64,000 bases of DNA from Phycisphaerae bacterium (GTDB taxonomy: Bacteria; Planctomycetota; Phycisphaerae; UBA1845), in the NCBI GenBank assembly GCA_013360585.1, contig JABWBH010000042.1, positions 1 to 64,000 of the forward strand, written 5' to 3'. This document shows, in pieces, positions 5,805 through 15,208 of this stretch. The notes beneath the pieces are model-generated. The model had not been told where the DNA came from. It was given only the letters and a program-made list of their open reading frames with translations, and did no database searches. Position numbers and translations under genes: made by a program. The first letter of the stretch is position 1, and each line of letters opens with the position of its first letter.

Positions 5805-8800
5805 TTACGTCTCGGGAGATTCGAACATCCGCCTGGCTCGAACCGGATCGGGAATCTGCCTGCCTCCCGCCGAGGCCGCGGGGGTGGCGGCTTCGGTCAA
5901 GGTCACGGGCGGTGACGATGACGGGCGGTCGCGGCGAGCGTCGGTTTCGAGATCGCGGCCGTTCAGGGCTTCCAAGGCGTCGCGGGTGAAGACGCGGAGA
6001 CCGAACTCCGGCTCGTAGCCGTGGATCTCCTTGACGTCGAGCGCCTGAAGAAAGGCGAGAATGTCGGCGGTGATGACCTGTCCGGGAACCAGGATCGGAA
6101 ACCCCGGCGGGTAAGGCGTCACAAATCCGGCGGAGACGAATTCGCGTTCGGGCATCAGGCTCCGGGGGGACGCTTGCGCCAAAGCGGTCATTCCCTCATC
6201 CACGGAGGTGTTCTTTGCGTCGGCGGTCGCGGCGCTTCTCACGTCCGCCGTCTTCGCCGCGCCCATCGCCGTCGCCGACAGCGCCGCATCGAGGCGGACG
6301 TATTCACAGGAGGCGTCATCGCAGCCGAGGAAGAACGCCTTGCGGATGTCGCCTTCCGGCGTGGGTGCGCCGTGCGGATCGCGAAAAGCGTCATGAAAAC
6401 GGCTGAAATTCGGAAGCGGCGGCAGCTCCCGCGTGAGGGACACGACGTTCCGATCGTGCAGGCGGCGCTCGACGGCGCTTTGCCGAAGGAGCTTCTCATC
6501 CAGTTCGTGGGCGATCTGCGTCAGGACTTTGACGAGATGAGCCACCGTGCCGCGCGTCATGCCGATGTGAATCATGAACAGAACGGTGTTGCGCGACGTC
6601 TTGTTGATCTGAATGTCGAAGCGGTCGATGAGCAGCTTCTTGAACGTGTCGCCGTCCATCCCCGTCCGCCCGACGTGGATCGTCACCCGCGTGGGATCCA
6701 GCACGAACTCGTCGCCCATCCAGGCCTGCTCGATGCGTGTGAACCCGGCCTGCGCGTCCCAGTAATATTCAAGTCCGCTGGGGCGGTGCGCCGCGGGGAT
6801 CAGGTCCAGCGCGCCCATCACGCGGAAATACTTCGCCAGCAGGGGGTCGCCGTGGACGCGCTCACGCAGCATCATCGCCAGTTCGAGGCTTTGCTGGACG
6901 AGTTCGTATCCTTCCAGCTCGACCTGCCGGCGACCCACGTCGAGCGAGGCGATGATCTGGTAATTCGGCGAGGTGGACGTGTGCGTCATGAACGCCTCGT
7001 GAAAGGCGTGGCGGACGCGCGACTCGAAATCCTCATCGTTGACGTGAATCATCGACCCCTGGCGCAGAGCGGTGAGCGTCTTGTGCGTCGACTGCGTCAC
7101 GTAGACACGGACGCGGGCGCGATCCGGATCGGGCACGAGGCGGTGCTCGGCGAACCACGCGTCATCCTCCCCCCGGCGGTCGGCGTCGGCTTTGAACGCG
7201 CGGTACGCGGCGATCGCGCCCGGACCGCGGAGGCGCTCCCGCAACCGGTTGGCGGCGTCCATCGCGGTGCGGCGGCGCAGCGTCGGCGAGAAGCGGGCGT
7301 AGGCCGACCACGCTTCGTCCCAGACGAAGATCATGTCGGGTTTGATCGCCAGCACCTCCTCCATCACGCGAAGCGGATCGTACGTCAGACCGTCGAAGGT
7401 AATGTTCGTCAGCAGTAACATGCGGACCTGATCGAGCTTGCCGGCGCGGCGGAGGGCGAGAAGCGTCCGCTTGATCTCGGCGAGCGTCACGCCGCCGTAC
7501 ATCGAGCACGCCGGGATCGGGTAGGCGTCCAGATAGATCGGTTTTGCCCCCGAGAGGATGACGGCGTAGTGGTGCGACTTGTGACAGTCATGCGACAGCA
7601 GAACGATGTCGCCGGGTCGGCACAGGCCCTGCATCACGATCTTGTTGGCGGTCGAGGTTCCGTTGGTGACGAAGAAGGTCTGCCGCGCACCGAACGCGCG
7701 GGCGGCGAGTTCCTGCGCCCGCTTGATCGTGCCCTGCGGTTGAAGAAGGGAATCCAGCCCGCCGGTCGTGGCGCTGGTTTCAGCCTGAAAAACGTTGTGT
7801 CCGTAGAAGCGCGCCATGTCGCTGATCCAGTGCGACTTGTCGATCGAGCTGCCCTTCGAAATCGGGAGGGCGTGGAACATGCCGGTGGGCTTGCGACTGT
7901 AGGCGCGCAGGGCGGAGAAAAAAGGCGTCTCAAAGCGCTCGTGAACGCCCTTGAGGATGCTCAGGTGCAGTTCGCGGTAGTTTTCCTGCTGGTAGAAGAC
8001 GCGCCGGAACGCGCGGCTCGGGTCACCCGCGACGTTCTCCACCGGGGCGTCCGTGACGAGAAAGAGATCCAGCTCCGGTCGCAGCGCCTGCAGGATTTCC
8101 CCCAGAAGAAGGCTTCGCTCGCTGGCTTTGAGCGCTTCGATCCGCTGCGGATCCTGCCCGAGGAGCGCATACGCACCGGTCAGGAGTTCGGGCTGGTCGG
8201 CGGAATGAAACGGGAAGCTGTAGCGGACGACGATGCTCTGGACGTTGGGGTTGACGAGGGCGGCGATCAGGGCGTCCTCGAATGTGTGCGTGACGACGGT
8301 CTCGTACATAAAGGCGTCTTCGGGGCGTCGAAGCTCGCGCAGGCGTTGTCTCAGTTCGCTCTCCTCGTGCGGTTGAATGTCGTCCACGAACAAGGTTTCG
8401 AAATACGGTCGCTGCTCCTCGCCCAGGCGTGAGAGGACGGCGTCGGTGATCGGCGCCGCGTCCAGCAGGTCCGACCAGTCCCGGAATCGCGTGGCGGAAA
8501 GATCAAGACGGCGGTAAGCGCCGCTGGAGAGAAGGCGCACGACGCCGATCGACAGCTTCGCAAAGTTCTCATAATCGCCGGCTTCGAACCGGCGACGCAA
8601 AGGCTCCAGCACCCGCGATCCCGGAAAGGCGCAGCAGGATTCGATCATCCTCAGCAACTCGAACGCCTCGGCGCACCGCGCCGTCAGTTCCGGAACTTCG
8701 AGGTCGTCGGGACCGATGCGACGCAGCCGCCGCGCCCCGTCGCGCAGGCGGTTCCAGATGTCGGTCCGCAGTCGGCGCACGTTGTAAAGTGCGGCGCGCG

Positions 8801-8846
8801 ACGGATCGAGCGCCCGACGTTCACCGCTGCCCGAAGATGGCGTCAT
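5805..8846 (-). CDS. Orn/Lys/Arg decarboxylase (probable arginine decarboxylase)
   Basis: This 1013-aa protein has the fold-type I PLP decarboxylase core of the Orn/Lys/Arg family. The Schiff-base lysine is K589 in STHKTL, the PLP aspartate lies in FVWDEAWSAY, and the glycine/serine phosphate site is TNGTSTANK. The C-terminal domain has the family's PYPPGFPILVPGQ and EIHGYE motifs. Residues 1-250 or so form an alpha-rich N-terminal region longer than in typical biodegradative enzymes, and an extra helical insert precedes the active-site lysine. Substrate (arginine, lysine or ornithine) cannot be assigned; polyamine synthesis or acid stress are the known roles. The ATG at 8846 is preferred over an open extension to 9137 that shows no homology. 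Confidence 0.88.
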   Translation of the reverse strand: MTPSSGSGERRALDPSRAALYNVRRLRTDIWNRLRDGARRLRRIGPDDLEVPELTARCAEAFELLRMIESCCAFPGSRVLEPLRRRFEAGDYENFAKLSIGVVRLLSSGAYRRLDLSATRFRDWSDLLDAAPITDAVLSRLGEEQRPYFETLFVDDIQPHEESELRQRLRELRRPEDAFMYETVVTHTFEDALIAALVNPNVQSIVVRYSFPFHSADQPELLTGAYALLGQDPQRIEALKASERSLLLGEILQALRPELDLFLVTDAPVENVAGDPSRAFRRVFYQQENYRELHLSILKGVHERFETPFFSALRAYSRKPTGMFHALPISKGSSIDKSHWISDMARFYGHNVFQAETSATTGGLDSLLQPQGTIKRAQELAARAFGARQTFFVTNGTSTANKIVMQGLCRPGDIVLLSHDCHKSHHYAVILSGAKPIYLDAYPIPACSMYGGVTLAEIKRTLLALRRAGKLDQVRMLLLTNITFDGLTYDPLRVMEEVLAIKPDMIFVWDEAWSAYARFSPTLRRRTAMDAANRLRERLRGPGAIAAYRAFKADADRRGEDDAWFAEHRLVPDPDRARVRVYVTQSTHKTLTALRQGSMIHVNDEDFESRVRHAFHEAFMTHTSTSPNYQIIASLDVGRRQVELEGYELVQQSLELAMMLRERVHGDPLLAKYFRVMGALDLIPAAHRPSGLEYYWDAQAGFTRIEQAWMGDEFVLDPTRVTIHVGRTGMDGDTFKKLLIDRFDIQINKTSRNTVLFMIHIGMTRGTVAHLVKVLTQIAHELDEKLLRQSAVERRLHDRNVVSLTRELPPLPNFSRFHDAFRDPHGAPTPEGDIRKAFFLGCDDASCEYVRLDAALSATAMGAAKTADVRSAATADAKNTSVDEGMTALAQASPRSLMPEREFVSAGFVTPYPPGFPILVPGQVITADILAFLQALDVKEIHGYEPEFGLRVFTRDALEALNGRDLETDARRDRPSSSPPVTLTEAATPAASAGGRQIPDPVRARRMFESPET

Positions 8847-9169
8847 GATTCTCGTCCCCTGGTCCGCACAGACGGCGGCGATCCGCCCCGCCCGCCTCCC
8901 GGTCTTTGCATGCTCCCCGGTCGATTGTACCGACCCGACCCCGTGGATGCCCGTCCTCGTGGACGACGGATTCCAGTTCCGGCCTCCCGTCGGGTGGCCC
9001 GCCCTAACCCCCGGACCGGACCGATGTCCGATCCAGGGACAATGTGTATTAAGAGGTTTCGGCCCCCCTAAGATACCGCGGGGGACTGGCGGTAAACTCG
9101 TGCTCGGGCTGAATTGCCGAATTCGCCGATCTGTCAACGAGGCCTGAAAGAGAGCCCGAAGACGAACGC
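8847..9169. other. Divergent intergenic region
   Basis: This 323-base region separates the divergent decarboxylase and isopropylmalate synthase genes and must hold both promoters. I see no convincing -35/-10 pair, no RNA gene and no credible coding frame; the frames open here lack family features. A CCCCCCTAAG/ATACCGCGGGGG patch (about 9064-9085) can form a weak hairpin. Confidence 0.4.
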
Positions 9170-10423
9170 ATGTTCAACGCGATCAACCGGAAGATAAAAC
9201 GCTGGATCATCCGCCAGCAGAAGCGTCAGCCGATCGTGCTGATCAGCGACACGACGCTGCGCGACGGTGTGCAGACGCCGGGGGTTCGGGTGTCTTTGCA
9301 GGGGAAGCGCCGGATCGCGGAAGCCCTGGCGCGGGCCGGCGTGCATTCGATCGAGCTGGGGTTTCCGGCGGCTTCGGCGCGCGAAACCGCGGACGTGCAG
9401 GTGCTCGCCGGAGAGATTCGCGGACCGATCCTGACGGCGTTGTCTCGAACGCTTCCCGGGGACGTCGAGCGTGCGTCCGAGGCGCTCGCCCCTTGTCCGA
9501 TCCTGAAGCGGGCGATCACGCTCTTCATCGGGACCAGCCTGATTCATCGCAGAGACAAGCTCAACTTGAGCGAGTCGCAGGTCATTCGCGCCGCGGTCCG
9601 ATCCGTCGAGCAGGCCTCGCGGTCCTTTCAGATCATCTCCGTCGGTGCGGAGGACGCCTCGCGGACCGATCCCTGCTTCCTTCATGAGTTCTACCGCGAG
9701 GTCATCGCGGCCGGTGCGACGTCGATCGGTTTCGCCGACACCGTCGGGATCCTCACGCCCGCACAGACGGCGCGCTCGGTGCGAGGCATCCTCGATCAAG
9801 TGCCCAACATCGACGACGCGCTGCTCGGCGTTCACTTTCACAACGACCTGGGGTTGGCGACGGCGAACTCCCTGGAGGCGGTCGCCGCGGGGGCGAACAT
9901 CGTGCAATGCACGATCAACGGTATCGGCGAGCGCGCCGGCAATGCTGCGCTCGAGGAGGTCGTTGTCGCTCTGTCGCTGCATGCCGGCGAATACGGTCGG
10001 ACCTCCGCGATCGATCTGTCAGCGCTCACCGCGCTGTCGCGGCTGGTCGCTCGCGCGACGGGACTGAGCGTACCGGTGAACAAACCCGTCGTCGGGCGCA
10101 ATCTCTTCCGAACCGAGGCGGGCGTTCATCAGGACGGATTGCTCAAAAACCCCGAGACGTATCTGCCCTTCCCGCCGGAGCTGGTCGGCGCAGAAGGCGT
10201 CGAACTCGTGCTCGGACCCCGCTCCGGCCGCAGCGCCGTGCGTCAACACCTTGTCGCAACGGGACTGCCCGCGGAGAATGAAGACGTTGAGCGATATCTT
10301 CAGACGCTGAAACAAGGCGTCGAGACGAACGACTCTGCGGAATTTGAGGAACTCGACGACATCCCTGACGGCTGCGGCGATGCGCGGCGTGCGCGGTGCG
10401 ACGACGCGGCATCGGCCCGATGA
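9170..10423 (+). CDS. leuA: 2-isopropylmalate synthase-like enzyme, short form
   Basis: The HMGL-like TIM barrel is clear: DTTLRDGVQTPGV near residue 27, the metal-binding HFHNDLGLATANSLEAV, and GIGERAGNAALEEVV, which is typical of 2-isopropylmalate synthase. That enzyme condenses acetyl-CoA with 2-oxoisovalerate in leucine synthesis. At 417 aa it lacks the C-terminal LeuA regulatory domain of the usual 500-aa enzyme, so leucine feedback inhibition through that domain is not expected. The Glu of the common DGEQ motif is Val here. Homocitrate or citramalate synthase activity cannot be excluded. The N-terminus has an extra basic helix. No other leu genes are adjacent. Confidence 0.75.
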   Translation: MFNAINRKIKRWIIRQQKRQPIVLISDTTLRDGVQTPGVRVSLQGKRRIAEALARAGVHSIELGFPAASARETADVQVLAGEIRGPILTALSRTLPGDVERASEALAPCPILKRAITLFIGTSLIHRRDKLNLSESQVIRAAVRSVEQASRSFQIISVGAEDASRTDPCFLHEFYREVIAAGATSIGFADTVGILTPAQTARSVRGILDQVPNIDDALLGVHFHNDLGLATANSLEAVAAGANIVQCTINGIGERAGNAALEEVVVALSLHAGEYGRTSAIDLSALTALSRLVARATGLSVPVNKPVVGRNLFRTEAGVHQDGLLKNPETYLPFPPELVGAEGVELVLGPRSGRSAVRQHLVATGLPAENEDVERYLQTLKQGVETNDSAEFEELDDIPDGCGDARRARCDDAASAR

Positions 10424-10471
10424 CAATAACAAGCCTCGAATCCGGCGGGCTGAGAAAGGAGTGCCTTTGTG

Positions 10472-11008
10472 ATGGCCGACACACGTTCCTGTCTACGCGG
10501 CGGAAACCGTCTCCGATCAGGCGCGGTCGCTGCGATGCTGGTTGGCGCGGCGGCGGTGCTTTGTGTCGCCGCAGCCGAACCGGCGCCGTCGCCCGTTCCG
10601 GCTTCGGCGCAGGAGTCTGCCGCGCCCGCAGACCCCGGGACAGCCGGCGAGGTCACGCGCGTTCTCAGAAATCAGGAAGCAGCGTGGAACAGCGGCGATG
10701 TCGAGGGTTTCATGCGCGGATACTGGAACTCACCCAACCTGACGTTCAGCTCAGGCGGGCGCGTCACTCGCGGCTGGAAGGAAACGCTGGACGGGTTCAA
10801 GACGCGCTATCCGGATCGCACCGCGATGGGGCGGCTGACCTTCGACAACCTCGAAGTCACCGCGCTCGGATCGGATGCGGCGCTGGTCTTGGGCGCCTGG
10901 CGGCTGGAGCGGGACAAACCAGTCGGCGGCGTCTTCAGCCTCGTGTTCCGCAAGATCGAGGGGTCGTGGGTGATCATCCACGATCACACGTCCGTCAAAG
11001 ACGAGTGA
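10472..11008 (+). CDS. Secreted NTF2-like (SnoaL/DUF4440-type) protein
   Basis: The 178-aa product has an N-terminal signal peptide (basic start, hydrophobic AAMLVGAAAVLCVAAAEP) and a spacer rich in Pro/Ala. A cone-shaped NTF2-like domain follows: VLRNQEAAWNSGDVEGFM, then WKETLDGFKTRYP and a final GSWVIIHDHTS strand. Proteins of this fold bind small ligands or act as isomerases; many, like this one, have no assigned substrate. AGGAG lies about 12 bases before the ATG at 10472 (GTG at 10469 is the alternative). It may be cotranscribed with the synthase upstream (48-base gap). Confidence 0.75.
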   Translation: MADTRSCLRGGNRLRSGAVAAMLVGAAAVLCVAAAEPAPSPVPASAQESAAPADPGTAGEVTRVLRNQEAAWNSGDVEGFMRGYWNSPNLTFSSGGRVTRGWKETLDGFKTRYPDRTAMGRLTFDNLEVTALGSDAALVLGAWRLERDKPVGGVFSLVFRKIEGSWVIIHDHTSVKDE

Positions 11009-11039
11009 CGCGCGGCTGGCCTCCCGGACGGGAGCGCCA

Positions 11040-12176
11040 TCAGGTCTGCGCGGCGATCTGCTTCAGAGCTTCCGCTAGAGCATCCACCTCGGCTTCAGTG
11101 TTTGAGACACCGAAGGACACCCGAAGCGTTCCTGAGGGGTACGTGCCCAGCGCCCGGTGCAGGTTCGGCGCGCAGTGCAATCCGGCGCGGACCGCGAGGT
11201 CGAACGACTCGTCAAGAATCGCGGCGGCGTCCTGAGGATCAACCCCCTCGATCGTCAACGAGAGGACGCCCACGCGGCGCTCGACATCAGCCGGACCGAG
11301 AACGCGGATCCCCCGGACTTCCTCGAGGCGCGAGACAAGCCGCCGAAGCAACGCCCGCTCATGCGCCAGGGCCGTCTCGGGGCGAACGACGTCAAGCGCG
11401 GCAGACAACCCCGCAATGCCCACTGTATTTGGCGTACCTGCCTCCATCCTCGTCGGCAGCGCTTCGGGTTGAAGCGGGCTGTCGGACTCGCCGCCCGTCC
11501 CACCTTCGCGCAGAGGTTGCAGATCGGCGCGCGGTCCCACGTAAAGGATTCCTGTGCCCGTCGGTCCGCGCAGCGCCTTGTGACCGGGGAAGGCGACAAG
11601 ATCGGCACTGATCTCACCGACCTTCAAGTCCAGCACTCCCGCGGTTTGCGCGGCGTCCAGCAACACCAGCGCGTCATGTTCATGCACCGCCCGAATCACG
11701 TCCCGCGCCGGCTGGATCACGCCGGTCACGTTGCTCGCGTGCGGCAGAGCGACGAGCCGCGTCCGTCCTGTGATCGCACAACGTACCTCATCCGGGTCCA
11801 CCACGCCGTCACCGTCGACATCGACGCACGTACTCGTGATGACGCCGCGCAGCATCAGCGCATGCACCGGGCGATGTACGCTGTTGTGATCCGCGGCGGT
11901 GTAGACGACATGATCGCCGGGGCGCACGGCTCCCTTGATCGCAAGGTTGAGCGCGTCGGTACCGTTAAGCGTGAACACCACCCGGTCCGGGTCCACGCCG
12001 CCGAGGAGTCCCGCGACTTTCCGCCGCGCCTCCCGCAACGTCCGGTGCGCCTCCACCGCGGCGCGATGCCCCGACCGACCGGGGTTTCCGCCCGCCCGCT
12101 CAAGACAGGCTTGCATCGCCGCGAGAACTTCGGGCGGTTTCGGCCAGCTCGTTGCCGCGTGGTCGAAGTACATCAC
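11040..12176 (-). CDS. Cysteine desulfurase (NifS/SufS-like)
   Basis: This 378-aa fold-type I PLP enzyme has the class V aminotransferase features: N-terminal YFDHAATSWPKP, PLP lysine K200 in FPGHKALRGPTGTG, and the catalytic cysteine C335 in RAGLHCAP. It removes sulfur from cysteine as a persulfide for Fe-S cluster, thiouridine or cofactor assembly. No Suf or Isc scaffold gene is nearby, so the acceptor is unknown. It resembles the subgroup of stand-alone cysteine desulfurase family proteins rather than IscS. It converges with the NTF2-like gene across a 31-base gap. Confidence 0.85.
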   Translation of the reverse strand: MMYFDHAATSWPKPPEVLAAMQACLERAGGNPGRSGHRAAVEAHRTLREARRKVAGLLGGVDPDRVVFTLNGTDALNLAIKGAVRPGDHVVYTAADHNSVHRPVHALMLRGVITSTCVDVDGDGVVDPDEVRCAITGRTRLVALPHASNVTGVIQPARDVIRAVHEHDALVLLDAAQTAGVLDLKVGEISADLVAFPGHKALRGPTGTGILYVGPRADLQPLREGGTGGESDSPLQPEALPTRMEAGTPNTVGIAGLSAALDVVRPETALAHERALLRRLVSRLEEVRGIRVLGPADVERRVGVLSLTIEGVDPQDAAAILDESFDLAVRAGLHCAPNLHRALGTYPSGTLRVSFGVSNTEAEVDALAEALKQIAAQT

Positions 12177-12324
12177 GTCAGGTACTCATCCCGAGCCGAC
12201 GGCGCGCCTCGCTGCGACGTCGATCACTTCCCGAAGTTATGACCGGCTCACCCTGCTTTCCAACGCAGCGCCCGCGATATATCTTTGCGGCATGACAATT
12301 CGCGCCTTCCAGGATCCTCATCAT

Positions 12325-13074
12325 ATGAACGAGCGCCGTCTGACATCGCCGAACCGTCGCCGCGGACACCTCGTCTTTGCTGCGATCGTCGCCCTCGCGA
12401 CAACCGTCGGCGGCTGTCTCGCACCGCGCGCCGCCGAGGTCAGCCCCCCGCGCGAAAAAAGCGTCAAACCCGGCATCAACGACCCCTACCTGACCGAGCC
12501 GGTCGAAACCTGGGTTGCCCGGTTCGAGGCGGAAAGCCGCGAGATCTACCGCGAACGCGAGCGCCTCACGGCGTGGATCGGTTTGAAGGAGGGGCAGCAT
12601 GTCGCCGACATCGGCGCGGGAACCGGGTTCTTCACGCTTCTTTTCAGCCGCGCGGTCGGCAGCAGCGGAAAGGTGTACGCCGTCGATCTCATGCCCGGGT
12701 TCGTTGAGCATATCCGCCTCCTCGCCGAGCATGAACGCCTCGCCAACGTCGTGCCCGTCGTCTGCAAGGAGGACTCGGTGGAGCTTGCGCCGCAGTCGAT
12801 CGACGTCGCCTTCATTTGCGACACGTATCATCATTTTGAGTATCCGCGATCAACGATGGCATCGATCCGCAGCGCCCTCCGCCCCGGCGGCCAACTCATC
12901 ATCATTGACTTCATCCGCATCCCCGGCGTCAGCCGGGACTGGATCCTTGATCACGTCCGCGCGGGGCGCGAGGAAGTCATCGCCGAGGTCAAGTCCGACG
13001 GTTTCACGCTGATCGAGACGCCGGACACGCCCTATCTCGAGGAGAACTACGTCCTGCGGTTCCGCAAACGATAA
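12325..13074 (+). CDS. Lipoprotein with class I methyltransferase domain
   Basis: The 249-aa product begins with a basic stretch, a hydrophobic helix and a lipobox ending at C31 (TTVGGC), so it should be exported and lipidated. The rest is a Rossmann-type methyltransferase: SAM-binding VADIGAGTGFFT, acidic YAVDLMP, DVAFICDTYHHF and the SIRSALRPGGQLIIIDF motif. Such exported methyltransferase-like lipoproteins are known, but their use of SAM outside the cytoplasm is unexplained. ATG at 12325 is preferred (AGGAT upstream); 12292 is an in-frame alternative. Divergent from the desulfurase gene. Confidence 0.75.
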   Translation: MNERRLTSPNRRRGHLVFAAIVALATTVGGCLAPRAAEVSPPREKSVKPGINDPYLTEPVETWVARFEAESREIYRERERLTAWIGLKEGQHVADIGAGTGFFTLLFSRAVGSSGKVYAVDLMPGFVEHIRLLAEHERLANVVPVVCKEDSVELAPQSIDVAFICDTYHHFEYPRSTMASIRSALRPGGQLIIIDFIRIPGVSRDWILDHVRAGREEVIAEVKSDGFTLIETPDTPYLEENYVLRFRKR

Positions 13075-13080
13075 CCGACG

Positions 13081-13275
13081 CTACGACGTCAGAACATCCG
13101 CCCAGAACTGCTCTGCGAACGCCCGACTGAACCGCCCTTTCCCGACCTCCACCGCCGGAATCCGGGGAAACTCCTCCGGATGGGCGAGGGCGTAAGCGAG
13201 CGTCCGCTCCGTTTCGCGAAGGAATTGAAGGCGCAGTTCGTCGTACGCGCTGAGCGGCAGACGGCGCAATCTCAT
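13081..13275 (-). CDS. Small hypothetical protein (64 aa)
   Basis: A 64-residue frame starts MRLRRLPLSAYDELRLQF and overlaps the stop of the membrane protein gene by four bases (13272-13275, ATGA). The translational coupling and the charged, helix-rich composition support a real gene. No family is recognised. It is the last gene of the pdxJ operon and converges with the methyltransferase gene, six bases away. Confidence 0.6.
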   Translation of the reverse strand: MRLRRLPLSAYDELRLQFLRETERTLAYALAHPEEFPRIPAVEVGKGRFSRAFAEQFWADVLTS

Positions 13276-14321
13276 CGACGACCTCGAGCTTTCTTCGAAA
13301 CGTCGGACGGCGCCGCTGCGCCTTCGCTTCCTTCCCGCGCCGCAAACACGCCCGGATCGAAAGCGAACCAGAATCCCAGCAGCGACCCGCCGATCGCGCC
13401 CGCCACCGCCTGCATCGGCAACGCACGCAGAAACGGCGACGAAGGCAGATTCGGCGGCAGGTCGGCTTTTCCCCCCGAAAGCATCGCGATCAGATACCCG
13501 ACCACGCAAGCCGCCGCGACCCCCACCGCCGGGTACAACGCCGTCCGCACCGGGAAACGCTTGAACGTGAAATACGTCGCCAGCCACGCCGATGCGGAAC
13601 ACACAAAGATCGCCTGTCCGTGCGAGACCGGTCGCCGCGCCAGGTCCACGCAGAACACGATCGTCAACGCCGCCGCCAGCGCGCCCGCCACCACCGCATG
13701 CGTCAAACCCGTCACACACTCCGCCCGAGACGAAGGCAACCTCTCTCGCAACGCAGTGAACCCGTCGAGCATCGTCATCAGCGCCGACGCACCGCTCGTC
13801 TCACGCTGCCCCGTCAGTCCCAGCATCCGCGCAACTCGGCCGCTTATCCACCCTGCAAGCACGAACACCGCGATCCACGCCAGCGCCTCTCCCGCGAAGC
13901 TGACCGCAAGTCCCCGGGACCCGGCGCCCGCATCCGCACGCCGCAGGAGCAGATGTTCAACCGTCCCTCCGCGCACCGACAGCGTCGACAAACCCACGGC
14001 CGCGGCGAACACCCCCGCATCTACCGCCCAACGCCCCGCCACCGCCGTCGCCGCGCCCGCCGTCAATCCCGCCAGCAGCGCCACGGGCACAAACCCCGCC
14101 AGAATCCGCCCCCCCGACGCCCAGCTCAGGCTCGCCTCAGGATCCACCGGCGCACACAGCGCGTACCCGACATGCCAGAAAAGCAACCCGGACGCAATCC
14201 AGACCGCATACAACAGAACCTTGACCGGAAACCGGTGTTCCTGCCGTTGCACCACGTCCTGTCCCGTCAGCTCCGCCACGCCCTTGCCTCGACGCGCAAA
14301 CCTCCGACCCCCGCCCGTCAA
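13272..14321 (-). CDS. Multi-pass membrane protein of unknown function
   Basis: The 349-aa product has about eight hydrophobic segments, beginning VKVLLYAVWIASGLLFW, with short charged loops and a cytoplasmic basic tail (KKARGRR). A TTG at 14321 overlaps the dapA stop by four bases and is the likely start, since the frame has no ATG before the first membrane helix. No transporter signature is visible. The tight coupling to dapA and pdxJ is positional only. Confidence 0.7.
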   Translation of the reverse strand: MTGGGRRFARRGKGVAELTGQDVVQRQEHRFPVKVLLYAVWIASGLLFWHVGYALCAPVDPEASLSWASGGRILAGFVPVALLAGLTAGAATAVAGRWAVDAGVFAAAVGLSTLSVRGGTVEHLLLRRADAGAGSRGLAVSFAGEALAWIAVFVLAGWISGRVARMLGLTGQRETSGASALMTMLDGFTALRERLPSSRAECVTGLTHAVVAGALAAALTIVFCVDLARRPVSHGQAIFVCSASAWLATYFTFKRFPVRTALYPAVGVAAACVVGYLIAMLSGGKADLPPNLPSSPFLRALPMQAVAGAIGGSLLGFWFAFDPGVFAAREGSEGAAAPSDVSKKARGRR

Positions 14322-15208
14322 CCGATCTCATGCTTCTTCAGCAGCGCCGCGATCTCGCCCTTCGCTTTCGCGTCCAGCGAACACAGCGGCAGCCGGAACT
14401 CATCCGACAGCAATCCGCACAGCGCCATCGCCGTCTTGATCGGCTGCGGGTTCGGACCGAAACGACCGATCCCGTCCGCCAGATCCGCAAGCTTCCGGTG
14501 ACATGCCAGCGCCCGACCTCCCTCGCCGCGCAATGCCGCATCCACCAGCTCCTTCATCCACGCCGGAACCAGATTGCTGATCACGCTGATCACGCCGCGC
14601 GCCCCCAGCGCCATCAGAGGCCAGGTGATCGAGTCGTCCCCGCTGAGCACAATGATGTCGCACTGCGCCTGCAACTCATCCACCCCCGCCACCGACCCCG
14701 TCGCATGTTTCAACGCCACGACGTTCGAGTACCGGTTCCGCAACCGCACCACCGTCTCGTTCGCCAGCGACTGTCCCGTCCGCAGCGGCACGTTGTACAA
14801 CACAATCGGAAGCTCGACCGCCTCCGCCACCGCCGCAAAATGCCGGTACAACCCTTCCTGCGTCGGACGGTTGTAATACGGAACCACGCTGAGGATGCCC
14901 GACGCCCCGGCCGCCGCCGCCTTCTTCGTCAGCTTCACTGCCTTGTCCGTGCAGTTGGACCCGGCCCCCGCCAGCACCGGTCGCCGACCGCGCGACGCGC
15001 CGATCACCACGTCGATCACTCGGTCATGCTCCTCCTCGCTGAGCGTCGGAGACTCTCCCGTCGTCCCGCAGGGAACCAGCCAGTCCGTTCCGCCCTCGAT
15101 CTGACGCTCCACGAGACGCGCCAGGCACGCCTCGTCCACCCGACCGTCCCGGAACGGCGTCACCAGCGCCGTCATCGACCCCTGCATCGGCGGTCCCCCG
15201 CGCATCAT
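14318..15208 (-). CDS. dapA: 4-hydroxy-tetrahydrodipicolinate synthase
   Basis: The 296-aa protein is a full-length Dap[15 protein letters not shown] substrate loop, [12 protein letters not shown], catalytic Y138 (LYNVPLRT) and Schiff-base lysine K167 (VVALKHATG). It condenses pyruvate with aspartate semialdehyde, the first committed step to diaminopimelate and lysine, needed for peptidoglycan. Start and stop both overlap the neighbouring genes by four bases. The start is one of two tandem ATGs (15208, 15205); the first gives the overlap with pdxJ. Confidence 0.95.
   Translation of the reverse strand: MMRGGPPMQGSMTALVTPFRDGRVDEACLARLVERQIEGGTDWLVPCGTTGESPTLSEEEHDRVIDVVIGASRGRRPVLAGAGSNCTDKAVKLTKKAAAAGASGILSVVPYYNRPTQEGLYRHFAAVAEAVELPIVLYNVPLRTGQSLANETVVRLRNRYSNVVALKHATGSVAGVDELQAQCDIIVLSGDDSITWPLMALGARGVISVISNLVPAWMKELVDAALRGEGGRALACHRKLADLADGIGRFGPNPQPIKTAMALCGLLSDEFRLPLCSLDAKAKGEIAALLKKHEIG

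Noticed and set aside
8847-9137. N-terminal extension of the decarboxylase by 97 residues
   Set aside because: The extension is Arg/Gly/Pro-rich with no homology, lies in the divergent promoter region and lacks a ribosome binding site.
13081-13719. 212-aa minus-strand frame extending the 64-aa gene upstream
   Set aside because: The upstream part is a shifted reading of the membrane protein gene; the ATGA overlap at 13272-13275 gives the natural start.
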